Part shown: in pieces, positions 26,477 through 35,131 of the stretch
Position numbering within the stretch: the first letter of the stretch is position 1
Layout of the letters: each line of letters starts with the position of its first letter
Source: Chthoniobacterales bacterium
Lineage (GTDB): Bacteria > Verrucomicrobiota > Verrucomicrobiia > Chthoniobacterales > UBA10450
DNA: 47,691 nt
Assembly: GCA_013821455.1 (NCBI GenBank)
Contig: JACDGS010000034.1
Coordinates: 1 to 47,691 of the forward strand
Reading direction: 5' to 3'
The notes under the pieces: model-generated
The model's database searches: none
Told to the model about the DNA's origin: nothing
The model's input: the letters and a program-made list of their open reading frames with translations, nothing else
Translations under genes and position numbers: made by a program

Positions 26477-27769
26477 ATGATTCCAAAACCTTCGCGCCAA
26501 CTGGCGCAGGAACTCGACGCGAATGACTCGTTAGGCAAATTCCGTGCCCGTTTTCACATCCCCCGCGACGGCATTTATCTCGACGGGAATTCCCTCGGCC
26601 TGCTCTCGCGCGACGCGGAACGCAGCCTTCTCGAGGTCGTGGAAAAATGGAAAGCGGGTGGCATCGGCGGCTGGCTGGAAGGCGATACGCCTTGGTTCAC
26701 GCTGGCGGAAGCGCTCGCCGCTCGCGTCGCGCCCCTGGTCGGCGCGGCCGCCGACGAGATCGCGATCGCCAATTCGATGACGATTAATCTGCATCAGCTT
26801 CTCGCCACCGTTTACCAGCCGCGCGCGCGCCGCACGAAAGTCCTGATCGATGCGCACAGTTTTCCGACCGATCGTTATGCTTTGCGCAGTCATCTGCGCC
26901 TGCGCGGACTCGACCCGGATGAACATCTCGTCATCGCGCCCGCGGGCGAATCGCGTTTCCTCGATGAAGCGGAAATCGAAAAGGCGCTCACAAATCCCGA
27001 GCTGCAGATGGCGCTTTTTCCTTCGGTCGTTTACACCACCGGCCAGCTCCTCGATCTCCCGCGGCTTTGTCGCGCGGCTCGGGAAAATGGCGTCATCATC
27101 GGCCTCGATATGTCGCATTCTGTCGGTGTCATGCCGCACGCGCTCGACGAATGGGGCGCGGATTTCGCCGGCTGGGGCCATTACAAATGGCTCAATGCCG
27201 GCCCCGGCGCAGTCGCGGGGCTTTATCTGAATCGCCGCCATTTCGCGCCTAACGGAATGGTGGACGCCGGCCTCGCCGGTTGGTGGAGCGTGCACAAGGA
27301 AAGCATGTTCGAAATGTCCGACGAATTTTTTCCAGGCATGGGCGCGTCGGCTTTGCAGATCGGCACGCCTGCGGTCCTGAGCATGGCGCCGCTCGACGGC
27401 GCGCTCCGGCCGATCGAAGAAGCGGGCCTCGCGCGCATCCGGGAAAAATCGATCGCGCTGACTGAATTCATTATCAACGGCGTGGACGCCGAGCTGAGCG
27501 AGCTTGGATTTCAAATCGGCACGCCACGAGAGGCGCGCCGACGTGGAGGTCACGTTTCGATTCGTCACGAAAATGCGCAACCCATGTCGCTCGCGTTGCG
27601 CGCGCGCGGCGTCATCCCCGATTTTCGCCGGCCTGACGTCATCCGCTTCGCGCCCTCGCCGCTCTACAACACCTTCACGGAATGCTGGGACGCGATGCAG
27701 CTCCTGCGGGAAATCGCCGCGACTCAAGCCTACGAAGAATTTGAGTCCACGCCCGCACTGGTCACCTGA
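26477..27769 (+). CDS. kynU: Kynureninase
   Basis: 430 residues of the fold-type I PLP enzyme family. It hydrolyses kynurenine to anthranilate plus alanine, or 3-hydroxykynurenine to 3-hydroxyanthranilate. Family motifs include IYLDGNSLGLL at the N terminus, LIDAHSFPTDRYA, GLDMSHSVG with the PLP-nitrogen aspartate, and the PLP lysine Lys237 in WGHYKWLNAGPG. Its TGA shares one base with the trpD ATG (TGATG), so the two genes are translationally coupled. This places an anthranilate-producing enzyme at the head of the trp operon, while HAO and ACMSD, which take the hydroxylated product, are divergent. Confidence 0.96.
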   Translation: MIPKPSRQLAQELDANDSLGKFRARFHIPRDGIYLDGNSLGLLSRDAERSLLEVVEKWKAGGIGGWLEGDTPWFTLAEALAARVAPLVGAAADEIAIANSMTINLHQLLATVYQPRARRTKVLIDAHSFPTDRYALRSHLRLRGLDPDEHLVIAPAGESRFLDEAEIEKALTNPELQMALFPSVVYTTGQLLDLPRLCRAARENGVIIGLDMSHSVGVMPHALDEWGADFAGWGHYKWLNAGPGAVAGLYLNRRHFAPNGMVDAGLAGWWSVHKESMFEMSDEFFPGMGASALQIGTPAVLSMAPLDGALRPIEEAGLARIREKSIALTEFIINGVDAELSELGFQIGTPREARRRGGHVSIRHENAQPMSLALRARGVIPDFRRPDVIRFAPSPLYNTFTECWDAMQLLREIAATQAYEEFESTPALVT

Positions 27770-28908
27770 TGACGCCGCCCGCGTCTCAGCCTAACGACGG
27801 CCGTCGTCGGCCTCCCTGGCTTCTGCCGACCCCGGCCCGTCACGACGAAATCGGCCCGGAAGCGACCGTCCGGACGTTGCTCATCCGGCTGATGCGCGGC
27901 GAAGATTTGCCGCAGGCAGAAGCGGCCACGCTTTTCGGCGCAGCCATGGACGAGCGCGCGACCGACGCGCAGATCGGCGCGGCTCTCGTCGCGCTCGCGG
28001 TGAAAGGCGAAACCGTCGCAGAGCTCACAGGCATGGCGGAAGCGATGCGTGCGCGCGCGGTAAGAATCCACTCGCACCATGAGCGCTTCATCGACACCGC
28101 GGGCACTGGTTCAAGTTATGCGAAAACATTCAATGTCTCGACCGCCGCGGCGTTCGCCTGTGCGGGCGCAGGCGTGCCCGTAGCGAAACATGGCAGCCGC
28201 GCCGCGACGAGTTTGTCCGGCAGCGCCGATGTTCTCACTGAGCTCGGGGTCAACATTCAGGTCGAAGCCGCCATTTCGGAAAATTGCCTGAACGAGATCG
28301 GCATCTGTTTCCTTTTCGCGCCCCTCTATCATCAGGCGACCGCGCGCGTCGCTCATCTACGCCGCCAGCTCGGAGTGCATACCACGTTTAACCTGCTCGG
28401 CCCCCTAACGAATCCGGCCGGCGCGCCGCGCCAGTTGATCGGCGTGTGGCACGAGTCCCTCCTCGAACCGCTCGCTCATACCCTCCTCGCGCTCGGGACC
28501 GAGCACGCCTGGGTGGTCCACGGCAGCGACGGCCTCGATGAAGTAACGACCACCGGCCTAACGAAAGTGGCGGAGGCGCGCGAAGGTCAGGTCAGGATTT
28601 TTGAAGTCGGCCCGGCCGACTTTGATTTACCGCGTTGCCTATCGCTGGAGGAGCTGCGCGGGGGAACGCCGAGCGAAAATGCGCAGCTTATCCGTGCCAT
28701 CTTGCAAAACGAAACCGGCCCGCGCCTCGAGGCGGCGCGCGATCTCGTCCTCGCCAATGCGGCCGCGGCGATCGTCGTGGGCGGAAGAGAGACCGATCTG
28801 CGCGCGGCCGCGGAACGCGCGCGCGATAGCCTTCGCTCGGGTGCGGCCTTCCAGAAATTGGAAATGCTCTGCCGCGCGACGAATGTGAAGTCAGCCGCTG
28901 CCTCATGA
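27769..28908 (+). CDS. trpD: Anthranilate phosphoribosyltransferase
   Basis: TrpD joins anthranilate and PRPP. This 379-residue form has about 30 extra N-terminal residues compared with the usual length near 340. The PRPP loop normally read GTGGDG is GTGSSY here (112-117), followed by KTFNVSTAAAF. The anthranilate-contact KHGNR is KHGSR (140-144), with Asn replaced by Ser143. The later FAPLYHQA and the LGPLTNPAG block are standard. Related sequences with GTGSS-type loops exist as I recall, so this is probably a subfamily rather than a loss of function. It overlaps kynU by 1 base and trpC by 4. Confidence 0.93.
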   Translation: MTPPASQPNDGRRRPPWLLPTPARHDEIGPEATVRTLLIRLMRGEDLPQAEAATLFGAAMDERATDAQIGAALVALAVKGETVAELTGMAEAMRARAVRIHSHHERFIDTAGTGSSYAKTFNVSTAAAFACAGAGVPVAKHGSRAATSLSGSADVLTELGVNIQVEAAISENCLNEIGICFLFAPLYHQATARVAHLRRQLGVHTTFNLLGPLTNPAGAPRQLIGVWHESLLEPLAHTLLALGTEHAWVVHGSDGLDEVTTTGLTKVAEAREGQVRIFEVGPADFDLPRCLSLEELRGGTPSENAQLIRAILQNETGPRLEAARDLVLANAAAAIVVGGRETDLRAAAERARDSLRSGAAFQKLEMLCRATNVKSAAAS

Positions 28909-29729
28909 AGAGCGCGAATTTTCTTGAGGAAATCGTGCGCCGTCGCCGCGCGAAAGTCGCGCAAGATCGATTGACCAACAATCTTTCCGAGCTGCGGTGC
29001 GCCGCGGAGCAGAGGCGAGCGCAGCAACGCCCCCACCGCCTGCGCGGCGCGCTCGAGCAAGGCGAGGGCGTGAACATCATCGGCGAATTTAAGCGTGCCT
29101 CCCCCTCGTTAGGCGCGATTCGCGTGGAGGCGGACGCGGCGCAGACCGCCGCGCTGTACGACGCAGCCGGCGTCAGCGCCATTTCTGTTCTGACCGAGCC
29201 GGAGTTTTTTTGTGGCTCGCTCGGCGATCTGTGCGCCGTGCGCGCGATCTCCGCGCTCCCTCTTCTGCGGAAGGATTTTATCGTCGATGAATTCCAGATC
29301 GATGAAGCCGCAGCTCTCGGCGCGGATGCCATCCTCCTGATCGTCGCCGCGCTCGATCAAAACGAGCTGGAGCGATTACGCCGCCACGCGGAGGAGACGC
29401 TCGGCCTGGATGCGCTGGTGGAAATTCATTCCGCGGAGGAGCTGGAGCGCGCGGCCGCGAGTGGCGCCAGGTTGCTCGGCGTAAACAACCGCGACCTGCG
29501 CACCTTCGTCACGTCACTGGAGACTTCCGAAAAGCTGGCGGCACTCGCGCCTAACGATGCCACGCTCGTGAGCGAAAGCGGCATTTCCACGGCGGCCGAA
29601 ATCGCGCGCCTCACGAACTGTGGTTATCGCGCCTTCCTCATTGGCGAAGCGCTCATGCGCGCGCAGGATCCGGCGGCCATGATTCGTTCGCTTCGAGGCC
29701 GGGAGCGGGAAGGCATCTCGCATGTTTGA
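28905..29729 (+). CDS. trpC: Indole-3-glycerol-phosphate synthase
   Basis: A 274-residue TIM barrel that closes the indole ring. Catalytic lysines sit in IGEFKRASPSLG and LLRKDFIVDEFQ; the phosphate-binding and catalytic segments LGVNNRDLRTF and VSESGIST follow. The ATG overlaps the trpD stop (ATGA), and the gene overlaps trpF by 8 bases. It contains two GCCTAACG/CGTTAGGC words, one read as Ser-Leu-Gly beside the catalytic segment. Confidence 0.96.
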   Translation: MKSANFLEEIVRRRRAKVAQDRLTNNLSELRCAAEQRRAQQRPHRLRGALEQGEGVNIIGEFKRASPSLGAIRVEADAAQTAALYDAAGVSAISVLTEPEFFCGSLGDLCAVRAISALPLLRKDFIVDEFQIDEAAALGADAILLIVAALDQNELERLRRHAEETLGLDALVEIHSAEELERAAASGARLLGVNNRDLRTFVTSLETSEKLAALAPNDATLVSESGISTAAEIARLTNCGYRAFLIGEALMRAQDPAAMIRSLRGREREGISHV

Positions 29730-30393
29730 TTTCGGGAGGAGAGTGGCGGTGAAAATCTGCGGCGTCACGAGCGTGCCAGACGCGCTGGTTTGCGCCACGG
29801 CCGGCGCCGATCTGATCGGTTTGAATTTTTCCACGACGAGCCCGCGTTGCCTCGCGCCGGTGCGCGCGGCTGAGATCGTCGCAACGACCCGTCCGTTGTT
29901 TCCGAGAGTAAGTTTCGTCGGGGTATTCGTCGATCAGCCGAGCGACTTCGTGCAGAACCTCGCGCACGAGCTTTCTCTCGCCGCCGTGCAACTCCATGGC
30001 GCCGAATCTCCCGCCGAGGTCGCGAGGTTATCGCCGATCTTCACGATCAAGGCGCTGCGGGTCCGTTCTTCGTCGCCGACGATCCCGGCGACGGATTATC
30101 GCTGCGACGCCATTCTGCTCGACACCTGGAGCGCACAGGTTCCCGGCGGCACCGGCGAAATCTTCCCATGGTCTCTCGCCGCAGAGCTGCTGCCGCAGGT
30201 GCCGCGCTTGATTTTGGCCGGCGGCCTAACGAGTGCCAATGTCGCCGCTGCGCTCGCCGTCGTTCGGCCCTTCGCAGTGGATGTGTGCAGCGGAGTGGAA
30301 AAAGCGCCGGGCCGCAAAGATGCTGCCAAGGTCAGGGAATTCATCGCCGCGGTGCAGGCGGCAGAAGGAGCGAACGTTGCGATCCGAGCCTAA
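29722..30393 (+). CDS. trpF: Phosphoribosylanthranilate isomerase
   Basis: A 223-residue TIM barrel that carries out the Amadori isomerisation between TrpD and TrpC. The catalytic cysteine is in VKICGVTS and the acid in the [12 protein letters not shown] segment, followed by [12 protein letters not shown] and the phosphate-binding DVCSGVE. Its TAA stop (30391-30393) lies inside a GCCTAACG word that is simultaneously read as Pro-Asn in the overlapping trpB frame. Confidence 0.95.
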   Translation: MFDFGRRVAVKICGVTSVPDALVCATAGADLIGLNFSTTSPRCLAPVRAAEIVATTRPLFPRVSFVGVFVDQPSDFVQNLAHELSLAAVQLHGAESPAEVARLSPIFTIKALRVRSSSPTIPATDYRCDAILLDTWSAQVPGGTGEIFPWSLAAELLPQVPRLILAGGLTSANVAAALAVVRPFAVDVCSGVEKAPGRKDAAKVREFIAAVQAAEGANVAIRA

Positions 30394-31594
30394 CGAACAG
30401 GGATTTTGGGGGGATTACGGCGGACGCTTCGTCGCCGAAACGCTCGTCGCGCCCCTCGAAGAACTGACCGAGGCCTTCTGCGCCGCGCGACGCGACCGCA
30501 GCTTTCAGCGCAGCCTAACGGATTTGCAACGCGACTATTCCGGTCGACCGACACCGCTGACTTTTGCCGCGCGCCTAACGACACACGCCGGCGGCGCGCG
30601 CATTTTTCTTAAGCGCGAAGATTTGCTTCACACCGGCGCGCACAAAATCAACAACGCACTCGGCCAGGGTCTGCTCGCGCAACGCATGGGCAAGCGGCGC
30701 ATCATCGCCGAGACCGGCGCGGGCCAGCATGGGGTCGCGACCGCTACCGTCTGTGCGTTGCTCGGACTCGAATGCATCGTTTACATGGGCGCGGAGGATG
30801 CACGGCGGCAGGCGCCTAACGTCTTGCGCATGCGTTTGCTCGGGGCGGAAGTGCGCGTGGTCGAAAGCGGCTCGCGCACGCTGAAAGACGCGATCAACGA
30901 AGCATTGCGGGACTGGGTGGCGGACGCGCGCGACACTTACTACCTGCTCGGGAGCGCGCTCGGCCCGCATCCGTATCCGCTAATGGTGCGCGAATTTCAA
31001 AAGGTGATCGGCGCGGAAACCCGCCGCCAATTTTTGCGCCGCGAAAAAGCGTTGCCCGATTATCTCGTCGCCTGTATCGGCGGCGGCTCGAACGCGATCG
31101 GTTTTTTTCACGCTTTTTTGAAGGATGAAAAGGTGCAGTTGATCGGCGTCGAAGCGGCCGGAAAAGGGAAACGACTGGGGCAACACGCGGCGCGATTTTT
31201 GCCTAACGGCGGCGGGAAGCCTGGCGTTTTGCATGGAACATTGAGTTATGTCCTGCAGGACGAAAGCGGACAGATTGCAAACACGCACTCGATCTCGGCT
31301 GGCCTCGATTATCCGGCGATCGGTCCGGAGCACGCCTTCTTGCGCGAGCGCAAACGTGTGCGGTATGTCGCAATTAACGATGACGAAGCACTGCGCGGCT
31401 TCCACATCCTGGCGGAGTTGGAGGGAATTATTCCCGCGCTCGAATCGGCGCACGCGATCGCCTACGGCCTTCGTCTCGCGAAGAAACTTGCGCGTGACAA
31501 GACGATCGTGATCAACCTTTCGGGACGCGGCGACAAAGATCTGGCGAGCGTGCCAGCAGTCGTTAGGCGAAAGAGGGCGCGAGGCAAAGCGTGA
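30377..31594 (+). CDS. trpB: Tryptophan synthase beta chain
   Basis: 405 residues. PLP lysine is Lys90 in [13 protein letters not shown], with the phosphate loop GGGSNAIG and the [11 protein letters not shown] block typical of TrpB1. I place the start at TTG 30377, because a strong GAAGGAG ribosome site lies 7-13 bases before it and the protein then begins [17 protein letters not shown] as in the family. No ATG or GTG is available near that point. The start lies 17 bases inside trpF. It makes tryptophan from indole and serine with TrpA. Confidence 0.95.
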   Translation: MRSEPNEQGFWGDYGGRFVAETLVAPLEELTEAFCAARRDRSFQRSLTDLQRDYSGRPTPLTFAARLTTHAGGARIFLKREDLLHTGAHKINNALGQGLLAQRMGKRRIIAETGAGQHGVATATVCALLGLECIVYMGAEDARRQAPNVLRMRLLGAEVRVVESGSRTLKDAINEALRDWVADARDTYYLLGSALGPHPYPLMVREFQKVIGAETRRQFLRREKALPDYLVACIGGGSNAIGFFHAFLKDEKVQLIGVEAAGKGKRLGQHAARFLPNGGGKPGVLHGTLSYVLQDESGQIANTHSISAGLDYPAIGPEHAFLRERKRVRYVAINDDEALRGFHILAELEGIIPALESAHAIAYGLRLAKKLARDKTIVINLSGRGDKDLASVPAVVRRKRARGKA

Positions 31595-32376
31595 GCGCCC
31601 TGGGCGAAAGTTTCGCGCGCCTAACGAAAGGAGAAGCCGCTGGCTTCATCCCGTTTCTCCTGGCGGGCGATCCGGATTTGGAAACGACCGCCGAACTTTT
31701 GCGAGCGCTCAGCCGCCTCGCGCCGGTCGCGATGGAATTGGGCGTTCCCTTCAGCGACCCGACGGCGGATGGACCGATCATCCAGCGCGCGGCGCAGCGG
31801 GCGCTCGCCCGCGGTGTTTCGCTCGCAAGGATTTTTCAGATGCTGGAAAAACTTCGGCCTAACGAACTCGCGCCGATTGTGCTCTTCAGTTATTACAATC
31901 CCATTTTCCAATTCGGGATTAAAGCCTTTGCGCGCAAGGTGTCGGGGCTCGGTCTCGCTGGCGTCCTCGCGGTGGACCTGCCGGCCGAAGCCGCGGCGCC
32001 GTTGCAGAAGCAACTTCGGCAAAGAAATGTCGATCTGATTTTCCTTGTCACGCCGACAACTTCCGCGAAGCGGCTGGAAAAAATCGCACGGCTCGCGAGC
32101 GGCTTTCTTTACGTCGTCGCCCGCACCGGCGTCACCGGCACCGCGCGAACTTTAACGGACGAATCGCAAGAGTTAGTCGCGCGCCTTCGCCGGGTCACCG
32201 ACCTGCCCGTCGCAGTCGGCTTCGGAATCACTGCGGGCACTCAGGCGCGACGCGTCCGTCGTTATGCGGAGGCCGCGGTGGTCGGTTCGCGGCTGGTCGA
32301 GGAAGCGGCGCAAAAGGCAAGCAGCCGCGATGCACTCGTGCGCGCGGTCTCCAAATGCGCGCGGCAGTTTGTCTGA
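31591..32376 (+). CDS. trpA: Tryptophan synthase alpha chain
   Basis: 261 residues. The catalytic pair is exactly in the classical positions: Glu49 ([10 protein letters not shown]) and Asp60 (TADGP). The remaining barrel motifs include VARTGVTGT and GFGITAG for phosphate binding. GTG start overlaps the trpB TGA (GTGA). Its own TGA overlaps the next gene's ATG (TGATG), so the glycosyltransferase downstream is in the same transcription unit. Confidence 0.96.
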   Translation: MSALGESFARLTKGEAAGFIPFLLAGDPDLETTAELLRALSRLAPVAMELGVPFSDPTADGPIIQRAAQRALARGVSLARIFQMLEKLRPNELAPIVLFSYYNPIFQFGIKAFARKVSGLGLAGVLAVDLPAEAAAPLQKQLRQRNVDLIFLVTPTTSAKRLEKIARLASGFLYVVARTGVTGTARTLTDESQELVARLRRVTDLPVAVGFGITAGTQARRVRRYAEAAVVGSRLVEEAAQKASSRDALVRAVSKCARQFV

Positions 32377-33821
32377 TGCAGCCGGCCCCGGTCGCGCCTA
32401 GCCTAACGAGTCCGTTGACGCGCGGCATTTTGCTCGCTTTTATCGTCGCGCTTTTTGCCGGGACGAATTTTCCCTGGACGCTCGACGACTACGACCAGGC
32501 GAAACAGGCCTACACCTCGTTCGAGATGGTGCGGCAGGGCCACTGGCTCTACCAGCACACGCCTAACGAGGGCGTCGCGACCAAACCGCCGCTCGTCGGC
32601 TGGATTTCGGCGGGACTTTTTCAGACGACAAAATGGTGGGAGGGCGCGTGGCGAATTCCTTCTCTGGCCGCGGCGCTCGCGCTCCTTTGGCTGATCGCGC
32701 ACGAAGCGGACGCGGCCTTTGGCGCGAAAAGCGGGTTGTTCGCAGCCGCCGCTTTTGGGCTCAATCTCCTCACGCCACGTCTCGCGACTTTGGTGCGCAC
32801 GGACATGCCGCTGGCGCTCGTGATTTTTCTCATCGGCCTGCAGATTTGGCGGAAAATTCGGCGCGCGGAAAGATGGACGACCCGCGATCGGACGATCGCT
32901 TTCGCGCTGCTCACGATCTCAATGTTGATCAAAGGGCCAATCGTTTTCGCCTTCGTTTTGCCGGGCCTCGTTGCCTACCAAATACTGCGTCCTCGCACGG
33001 CAGCGCCGAGCGCCTGGAGCGGTTGGTGGCCGTGGCTTTTCTCGTTTGGGATTTTTCTCGCCTGGACCATCGGCGGCATCGTTAGGCAACCCGGCTTCTA
33101 CGAAAGCGTGGTGTTGAAGGAGTTCGCCGGACGGTTCACCGAGACGATCCACAAACCGCAGCCGATCTATTTTTATCTGCCGCATCTCCTGCATAAATTT
33201 GCGCCTTGGAGTCTGTTCATCGTCGCGCTCACGATTGCGTTTTGGCGGCGCAGGGAAAAAATGACACCGGCCACGCTTTGGCTGGTGTGCTGGAGCTTAG
33301 GCGGGCTGGTTTTGATGTCGATAATCCCGTCGAAACGAGTCGATCGGATTTTCCCCATCGTGCCGCCGCTTTGCTTATTGTTAGGCGCGCAGATCGCGGC
33401 GGCGCGCGAGATTTCCTGGAAGCGAAATGAGTTGGAACGCTGGCTGAAGGTTGCGCTCGTCTTTGCTTTCGTTTTCAGCGGCGGTTATGCCGCGTGGAAA
33501 ATCGGCAGCAGAACGCACGACAATGCCGCTGCGCTCGTGCGCTTCGCGCGCGAAGTGCGGCGCACGACAGAGGAGCGGCATTGGCGTTACGAAGTGGCGG
33601 GCGGAAGGGAAGAAGGCCTGCTCCTCTATTTGCGGCGTGATCATTTTCTCTCGCCTAACGACGCCGTGGCGCAATGGAAGACCGGCGGGCTCGACGCGCT
33701 CGTGGTGCCTTCGCGGCCTTCTCCGCCCTGGGTGGCATCTCTTCCGGGCGCACGGGAGTTTCTTCTCTCGGAAACATCGCCGGTTATCCCGAGTTACAGT
33801 CTCCTCGTCCGCTCGCCTTAA
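32376..33821 (+). CDS. ArnT/PMT-like membrane glycosyltransferase
   Basis: 481 residues with about ten membrane spans. The first periplasmic loop carries FPWTLDDYDQAKQAYTSFEMV and KPPLVGWIS, the pattern of the GT39/GT83 (ArnT-like) families, where the acidic residues act in transfer from a polyprenyl-phosphate sugar to lipid A or protein. The donor and acceptor cannot be told. ATG 32376 overlaps the trpA stop, so it is coupled to the trp operon without an obvious functional link. Confidence 0.83.
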   Translation: MQPAPVAPSLTSPLTRGILLAFIVALFAGTNFPWTLDDYDQAKQAYTSFEMVRQGHWLYQHTPNEGVATKPPLVGWISAGLFQTTKWWEGAWRIPSLAAALALLWLIAHEADAAFGAKSGLFAAAAFGLNLLTPRLATLVRTDMPLALVIFLIGLQIWRKIRRAERWTTRDRTIAFALLTISMLIKGPIVFAFVLPGLVAYQILRPRTAAPSAWSGWWPWLFSFGIFLAWTIGGIVRQPGFYESVVLKEFAGRFTETIHKPQPIYFYLPHLLHKFAPWSLFIVALTIAFWRRREKMTPATLWLVCWSLGGLVLMSIIPSKRVDRIFPIVPPLCLLLGAQIAAAREISWKRNELERWLKVALVFAFVFSGGYAAWKIGSRTHDNAAALVRFAREVRRTTEERHWRYEVAGGREEGLLLYLRRDHFLSPNDAVAQWKTGGLDALVVPSRPSPPWVASLPGAREFLLSETSPVIPSYSLLVRSP

Positions 33822-33848
33822 AAGCTCGCTCGACAGCATGGCCGAGGC

Positions 33849-33880
33849 CGTTAGGCTGCGGAGCAATTTTTTGCCTAACG
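33849..33880. repeat. Inverted pair of the CGTTAGGC word forming a hairpin
   Basis: CGTTAGGC at 33849-33856 and GCCTAACG at 33873-33880 form a perfect 8-bp stem with a 16-base loop in the 64-base gap between the glycosyltransferase and HIT genes. This is the only tight inverted pair of the word in the window. The T-run is in the loop rather than after the stem, so it is not a textbook terminator. Confidence 0.8.
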
Positions 33881-33885
33881 AATCC

Positions 33886-34395
33886 ATGGAATTCCCCAAA
33901 GCCGAAATCGAAACTCTCTGGTGCCCATGGCGCGTGGAGTATTTCGAGCAGAAAGAGCGCGACCCGGATTTCCTCACCCGCGCCGCGCAGGCGAGTGACG
34001 ACGCCGCGCATCTCGTGGTGACGCGCCGCAAGAATGCGTTTCTTATGATGAATCGCTATCCTTACTCCGTCGGGCACCTCATGGCGGTGCCGTATCGCAA
34101 GACGGCAGACCTTTCCTCGTTAGGCGAAAACGAAGTGCTGGAACTTTGGGCATTGGCCGTACACGCGCAGGCTTTGCTGCGGGCGACGATGAAGGCGCAG
34201 GGCTTCAACATTGGTCTCAACCTCGGCCCGGGCGCGGGCGCGGGCGTGCTCGATCATCTTCATCTCCACATCGTGCCGCGCTGGGAAGGCGATACGAATT
34301 TCATGCCCATTCTCGGCGGGACTCGGTTGCTGTCGGAAGGTTTGCAAACACTTTACGAGAAGCTGACGACCGCGCAGAGCCAGCTCGCAGCCTAA
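33886..34395 (+). CDS. HIT-family nucleotide hydrolase/phosphorylase
   Basis: 169 residues. The histidine-triad motif HLHLHIVPRW near residues 125-134 and the N-terminal TLWCPWRVEYFEQK block match the Ap4A-phosphorylase-like HIT branch that cleaves dinucleoside polyphosphates. Cytoplasmic. The TAA stop (34393-34395) is part of a GCCTAACG word, and the next gene's ATG follows 4 bases later, so the two genes are likely co-transcribed. Confidence 0.88.
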   Translation: MEFPKAEIETLWCPWRVEYFEQKERDPDFLTRAAQASDDAAHLVVTRRKNAFLMMNRYPYSVGHLMAVPYRKTADLSSLGENEVLELWALAVHAQALLRATMKAQGFNIGLNLGPGAGAGVLDHLHLHIVPRWEGDTNFMPILGGTRLLSEGLQTLYEKLTTAQSQLAA

Positions 34396-34399
34396 CGAG

Positions 34400-35107
34400 A
34401 TGCCAAACAGCACAACGAACCCGCCGACTTTTATCGAGCCTCCCCCGCCGCCGCCGCGCGCAGGCTTGGGTTGCTTCGGCAAGAGCATCCTCGCTTTCAT
34501 TCTCCTCGCGCTCCTTCTCGTCGTCGGGATTTACTTTTTCGTCTCGCGCGGTCTCATTGCCTCGGACCCGGTGCAGATCCCGGTGCAAGAACTGCCACCC
34601 GAGGCGCTCTCGGAAGTGCAGCACAGGGTCGTGCAATTTCAAAACGGCGCGGCCACGACCCAGGTGCCCGAGCCCACCGTCGCGCCGGAGGCGACGGCCG
34701 CCCCGGACGTAACACCAACGCCTGCTCCTCCGCCGGACGGGAGGCAACTCGTTCTCAGCGCAGCGGAGATCAACGGCCTTATCGCCGCTAATCGCAAAGC
34801 GCGCGGGCATGCTTCCGTATCGATTAGCGGCCAGACCGCTAATATCCAAATCAGCATTCCGTCGGACAAGGTGCCGACATTCCCTCCCGGCTATTTAAAC
34901 GGGACTTTTACGATCACCACCAATGGCCCGACAGAAATCAGCGGCCTCCAAGTCTCGCAAATTCGGGCCAACGGCTATCCCATCCCCTCGAGCATTCTCT
35001 CGATGTCTTACCGCGGCGAAACCCTTCTAAGTTATGCCCTAAGCGGGGCGGCGCCATACAATGTGAGCACCGCTGAAATTCGCGATGGCGCTGTTATTCT
35101 ACGCTGA
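34400..35107 (+). CDS. Membrane-anchored protein of unknown function
   Basis: 235 residues: a proline-rich cytosolic start (EPPPPPPRAG), one membrane anchor (about 28-50), a Pro/Thr/Ala-rich linker (about 88-114) and a C-terminal beta-rich domain (about 115-235) beginning RQLVLSAAEINGLIAANRKARG and containing DGAVILR at the end. No family with a known role is recognised. The topology suggests a periplasmic sensor or binding domain. It directly follows the HIT gene. Confidence 0.75.
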   Translation: MPNSTTNPPTFIEPPPPPPRAGLGCFGKSILAFILLALLLVVGIYFFVSRGLIASDPVQIPVQELPPEALSEVQHRVVQFQNGAATTQVPEPTVAPEATAAPDVTPTPAPPPDGRQLVLSAAEINGLIAANRKARGHASVSISGQTANIQISIPSDKVPTFPPGYLNGTFTITTNGPTEISGLQVSQIRANGYPIPSSILSMSYRGETLLSYALSGAAPYNVSTAEIRDGAVILR

Positions 35108-35131
35108 GTTTCCGACTCGTTAGGCTGACAC

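Noticed and set aside
26531-27727. A 398-codon open frame antisense to kynU
   Set aside because: It is a shadow of the GC-rich kynU gene. Its composition (Arg/His/Asp-rich) is typical of such shadows and no family is recognised.
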